DNA from: Bacteroidales bacterium
GTDB lineage: Bacteria > Bacteroidota > Bacteroidia > Bacteroidales > UBA932
Direction of reading: 5' to 3'
Length of the DNA stretch: 44,993 nucleotides
Assembly (NCBI GenBank): GCA_017437125.1
Contig: JAFSBV010000030.1
Span: 1-44,993, forward strand
Positions 42,895 to 44,993 of the stretch are shown here, one piece after another. The stretch's first letter is position 1, and every line of letters starts with the position of its first letter. The position numbers and the translations under genes are program-made. The notes below the pieces were generated by a model. That model ran no database searches. It saw only the letters and a list, made by a program, of their open reading frames with translations, and was not told the DNA's origin.

Positions 42895-43627
42895 ATTGCA
42901 TCCGTATTATTCTTTGCGCCACCTCCTCAGGCTTGTCAATCAGGAGCTGGCCGTGGTTCATTCCTTTGAAGACTTCAATCTTCGTTTCAGGATATAATGA
43001 TGTCAGATGCCTCACCTGCGGCTTTGCTATAAAGGTTTCCTTCGTACCGTACCAATAATGGATATCATTTCCTGAAATACTTTCAAGTTTCGTTGCATAG
43101 ACTGAAGTATATCCATCCAGAACCGCCTTACTGCCACCAAACGGATAAATCTTCTTGCATTCGTCAAGGAGGACATCGAAGTAATGCGAATGAAAGACCC
43201 ATCTCCAGAATCCTGTCCAATGATAGCATGACCACACATTGGCACATTGAAGATATTTCAATGGTCCCACAAGCCAGCGCGGAAGCGGAAGCAATGGAGC
43301 AGCATCCATTATTGAATGGCTGATGTTCACCTCGTTTCTTTCAAGAATCCGTGACAGGATCTTACCACCCAGAGACAGACCATAGGCAATATCAAGATGT
43401 TCTCCAAGGTCTTCTTGGATATATTTGCTTACCTGCCTGGCCTGGTCGTCTATTGAAGTGAATTCCGTATTCTGACCTAACGTGAAACCGTCGATCTGAA
43501 CAGCAATGACATGAAACTTTTCCTCCAGCAGACCGACAAGAGGCAGGAAAATCTCGTATGAGACTCCCAAGCCTGGAATCAGCAGGAGGGTTGGTGATCC
43601 GACATTACCGAAAGTCTTGAAATCCAT
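42887..43627 (-). CDS. Alpha/beta hydrolase
   Basis: A 246-residue cytosolic serine hydrolase. N-terminal LLLIPGLGVSYEIF includes the oxyanion region, nucleophile elbow AYGLSLGGK, and the C-terminal His in GMNHGQ. An Asp/Glu acid before the last helix is in WYGTKETF. The cap is rich in Trp and Tyr (WSCYHWTGFWRWVF), pointing to a hydrophobic substrate. It overlaps and probably drives the ICMT-like gene. A TATCTTTG promoter element lies 30 bp upstream. Substrate unknown. Confidence 0.8.
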   Translation of the reverse strand: MDFKTFGNVGSPTLLLIPGLGVSYEIFLPLVGLLEEKFHVIAVQIDGFTLGQNTEFTSIDDQARQVSKYIQEDLGEHLDIAYGLSLGGKILSRILERNEVNISHSIMDAAPLLPLPRWLVGPLKYLQCANVWSCYHWTGFWRWVFHSHYFDVLLDECKKIYPFGGSKAVLDGYTSVYATKLESISGNDIHYWYGTKETFIAKPQVRHLTSLYPETKIEVFKGMNHGQLLIDKPEEVAQRIIRMQYE

Positions 43628-43656
43628 TGCGTTCTATAAATCCCGATTAATCTGCT

Positions 43657-43664
43657 CAAAGATA
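43657..43664 (-). promoter_or_regulatory. -7 element of the hydrolase-ICMT operon
   Basis: TATCTTTG on the minus strand, 30 bp before the ATG at 43627. Confidence 0.55.
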
Positions 43665-43672
43665 ATAAAATT

Positions 43673-43737
43673 CGTAAGGATTACAAATGATCATTATTAT
43701 GTATCAGCCTGACCATCTGCGGTCCTTCGGAAACAGG
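43673..43737. repeat. Dispersed intergenic repeat, copy B
   Basis: Ungapped match to 40641-40705. It directly precedes the 51-bp tandem hairpin array in a 339-bp space that has no gene. Confidence 0.6.
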
Positions 43738-43768
43738 TTGCACATATTGGGTGTGGGCAGGTTGTTCT

Positions 43769-43898
43769 GTCCATAAAAATGGGCGATTTCGTGGACGGGA
43801 AGATGTTCTTGAGATCGCCGTCCAGAAAAAAGGCTGTTTTTCTGGACAAGACGCTGTTTTCAAGGTCGCCGTCCATGAAAATGGGCGATTTCGTGGAC
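43769..43898. repeat. Tandem hairpin array, 51-bp period, three units
   Basis: Units of 28 bp at 43769-43796, 43820-43847 and 43871-43898 each begin GTCCA and end TGGAC, forming hairpins. Two related 23-bp linkers separate them. Units 1 and 3 differ by one base; unit 2 has a longer stem with a changed centre. The period is exactly 51 bp (17 codons). Confidence 0.85.
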
Positions 43899-43918
43899 GG
43901 TAAGATAGCAACAAAAAA

Positions 43919-43942
43919 GAGACACCCTCGAAAGGATGTCTC
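43919..43942 (-). terminator. Terminator of the GGGtGRT gene
   Basis: GAGACA (43919-43924) and TGTCTC (43937-43942) with loop containing CCCTCGAAAGG. On the minus strand TTTTTTG follows. Same loop sequence as the terminator at 40856-40879. Confidence 0.8.
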
Positions 43943-43966
43943 CGTAAAGTATTGAGATTTACTCGA

Positions 43967-44977
43967 TTACTTATTAAGCGCTGTAGCAACGTCAACCGCA
44001 CAAGCAACTGTACAACCTACCATAGGGTTGTTACCGATTCCGAGGAATCCCATCATCTCAACGTGTGCTGGAACTGATGAAGAACCTGCGAACTGTGCGT
44101 CAGAGTGCATACGGCCCATAGTGTCGGTCATACCGTATGAAGCTGGACCTGCTGCCATGTTGTCTGGGTGAAGTGTACGGCCTGTACCACCACCTGATGC
44201 TACTGAGAAGTATGGCTTGCCTGCGAGCACGCGCTCCTTCTTGTATGTACCAGCTGTAGGGTGCTGGAAACGTGTAGGGTTTGTAGAGTTACCTGTGATA
44301 GATACGTCAACACCCTCGTGCCACATGATAGCTACACCTTCGCGTACGTCGTCTGCACCGTAGCAGTTGACCTTTGCGCGTGGACCGTCGCTGTAAGCGA
44401 TGCGGCGTACTTCCTTGAGCTCACCAGTGAAGTAGTCGAACTCAGTCTGTACATATGTGAAACCGTTGATACGGGCGATGATCTGAGCTGCATCCTTGCC
44501 GAGACCGTTGAGGATAACGCGGAGAGGCTCCTTACGTACCTTGTCAGCCTTAGCAGCGATCTTGATAGCACCCTCAGCTGCTGCGAATGACTCGTGACCT
44601 GCGAGGAATGCGAAACATTTTGTCTCCTCACGGAGGAGCATAGCTGCGAGGTTACCGTGGCCGAGACCTACCTTACGGTCGTCAGCTACTGAACCAGGAA
44701 TACAGAATGCCTGGAGACCGAGACCGATAGCCTCAGCTGCCTCAGCTGCGTTCTTGCAACCCTTCTTGAGAGCGATTGCACATCCTACTACATAAGCCCA
44801 CTTTGCGTTCTCGAAGCAGATTGGCTGAGTCTCCTCACATGTCATATAAGGATCGAGACCATACTGATCGCAGATTGCGTTTGCCTCCTCGATAGAAGCG
44901 ATACCGTTCTCGTTGAGAACTGCGAGGATCTGGTTGATACGACGATCCTGGCTTTCGAATTTTACTTCTCTAATCAT
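43967..44977 (-). CDS. GGGtGRT protein
   Basis: A 336-residue cytosolic protein of the GGGtGRT family, named for the ASGGGTGRTLHPDN motif near residue 265. The following AAGPASYGMTDTMGRMHSD and the HVEMMGFLGIGNNPMVG end are diagnostic. Family members are often encoded near NifU-like iron-sulfur scaffolds, and a role in metal or Fe-S metabolism is suspected, but no activity is established. Conserved Cys residues (CEETQPICF, VGCTVACAVD) would suit that. Codon use is strongly biased, and a perfect AGGAGG lies 7 nt before the ATG, which suggests high expression. The window ends 16 bp upstream, so its operon cannot be seen. Confidence 0.9.
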   Translation of the reverse strand: MIREVKFESQDRRINQILAVLNENGIASIEEANAICDQYGLDPYMTCEETQPICFENAKWAYVVGCAIALKKGCKNAAEAAEAIGLGLQAFCIPGSVADDRKVGLGHGNLAAMLLREETKCFAFLAGHESFAAAEGAIKIAAKADKVRKEPLRVILNGLGKDAAQIIARINGFTYVQTEFDYFTGELKEVRRIAYSDGPRAKVNCYGADDVREGVAIMWHEGVDVSITGNSTNPTRFQHPTAGTYKKERVLAGKPYFSVASGGGTGRTLHPDNMAAGPASYGMTDTMGRMHSDAQFAGSSSVPAHVEMMGFLGIGNNPMVGCTVACAVDVATALNK

Positions 44978-44984
44978 AGTCTTT

Positions 44985-44990
44985 CCTCCT
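44985..44990 (-). promoter_or_regulatory. Consensus Shine-Dalgarno of the GGGtGRT gene
   Basis: AGGAGG on the minus strand with a 7-nt spacer to the ATG. Nearly all other genes in the window lack such a site. Confidence 0.85.
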
Positions 44991-44993
44991 TAT

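Noticed and set aside
43769-43898. CRISPR-like array (28-bp repeats, 23-bp spacers)
   Set aside because: The spacers resemble each other, the middle repeat differs, spacers are shorter than usual, and no cas gene is near.
43681-44007. 108-codon minus-strand frame with RPRNRPF repeats and a GPQM ending
   Set aside because: It starts inside the GGGtGRT gene and runs through its terminator. The GPQM end is also seen at 40649, which the DNA repeat explains as well as coding would.

Overview
The window looks like a chromosome segment of a gut- or rumen-type Bacteroidales bacterium. Most genes have a TAnnTTTG promoter element just upstream, start codons rarely have a Shine-Dalgarno sequence, and lipoprotein signal peptides are common. 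The families present (DUF4136, DUF4251, DUF1349, GGGtGRT protein, GH115, GH43, GH9) are typical of the phylum. No rRNA, CRISPR array, integrase or replication origin was seen. Genus cannot be fixed from the sequence alone.

Region 1 (1-6884) is accessory DNA. It opens with a Fic-family AMPylator gene behind two tandem operator-like palindromes, followed by a short fragment that resembles the C-terminus of an AbiEii-type nucleotidyltransferase. Next is an AT-rich island bounded by a 17-bp direct repeat (1657-1673 and 6884-6900). The right copy is the 3' end of a tRNA-Lys(CTT) gene, the usual arrangement for integration into a tRNA. The island carries a large metallophosphoesterase-P-loop NTPase gene broken by one in-frame amber codon, an AAA/DUF4143 ATPase behind a 14-bp inverted repeat, and a 5'-truncated IS1-type transposase. 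It has no integrase of its own.

Region 2 (6885-11300) holds a three-gene tRNA-Lys operon, a glycosyltransferase plus LpxH-like phosphoesterase pair, and a three-gene envelope operon (DUF4251, DUF4136 lipoprotein, outer-membrane barrel).

Region 3 (11370-25000) mixes housekeeping genes (folE, htpG, acyl-CoA ligase, HAD phosphatase, purT, OmpA-type porin, bcp) with carbohydrate genes: a lipoprotein alpha/beta hydrolase, a GH43-CBM6 lipoprotein, and an unusual fusion of a TolB-like propeller with a xylose-isomerase-like TIM barrel. The intergenic spaces hold many palindromes and short repeats.

Region 4 (25104-42110) is rich in plant-polysaccharide enzymes: a 1434-residue GH43/F5-8C/FN3/double-esterase protein, a GH9 enzyme, a DUF1349 lipoprotein, a GH115 alpha-glucuronidase and a separate E-set/CE1 esterase. 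Together they suggest attack on acetylated or feruloylated glucuronoarabinoxylan, but no SusC/SusD pair is present. Interleaved are a nucleoside 2-deoxyribosyltransferase/fucose-isomerase-like pair, a phosphatase/epimerase operon, and a convergent MerR regulator/CatA-like acetyltransferase pair.

Region 5 (42223-44993) holds an overlapping alpha/beta hydrolase-ICMT operon, a tandem 51-bp hairpin array, and a GGGtGRT protein with an unusually perfect Shine-Dalgarno. The best candidates for something new are the tRNA-bounded island with its phosphoesterase-NTPase gene, the TolB/TIM fusion, the giant esterase-glycosidase, and the repeat families near 15.6, 40.6 and 43.7 kb.
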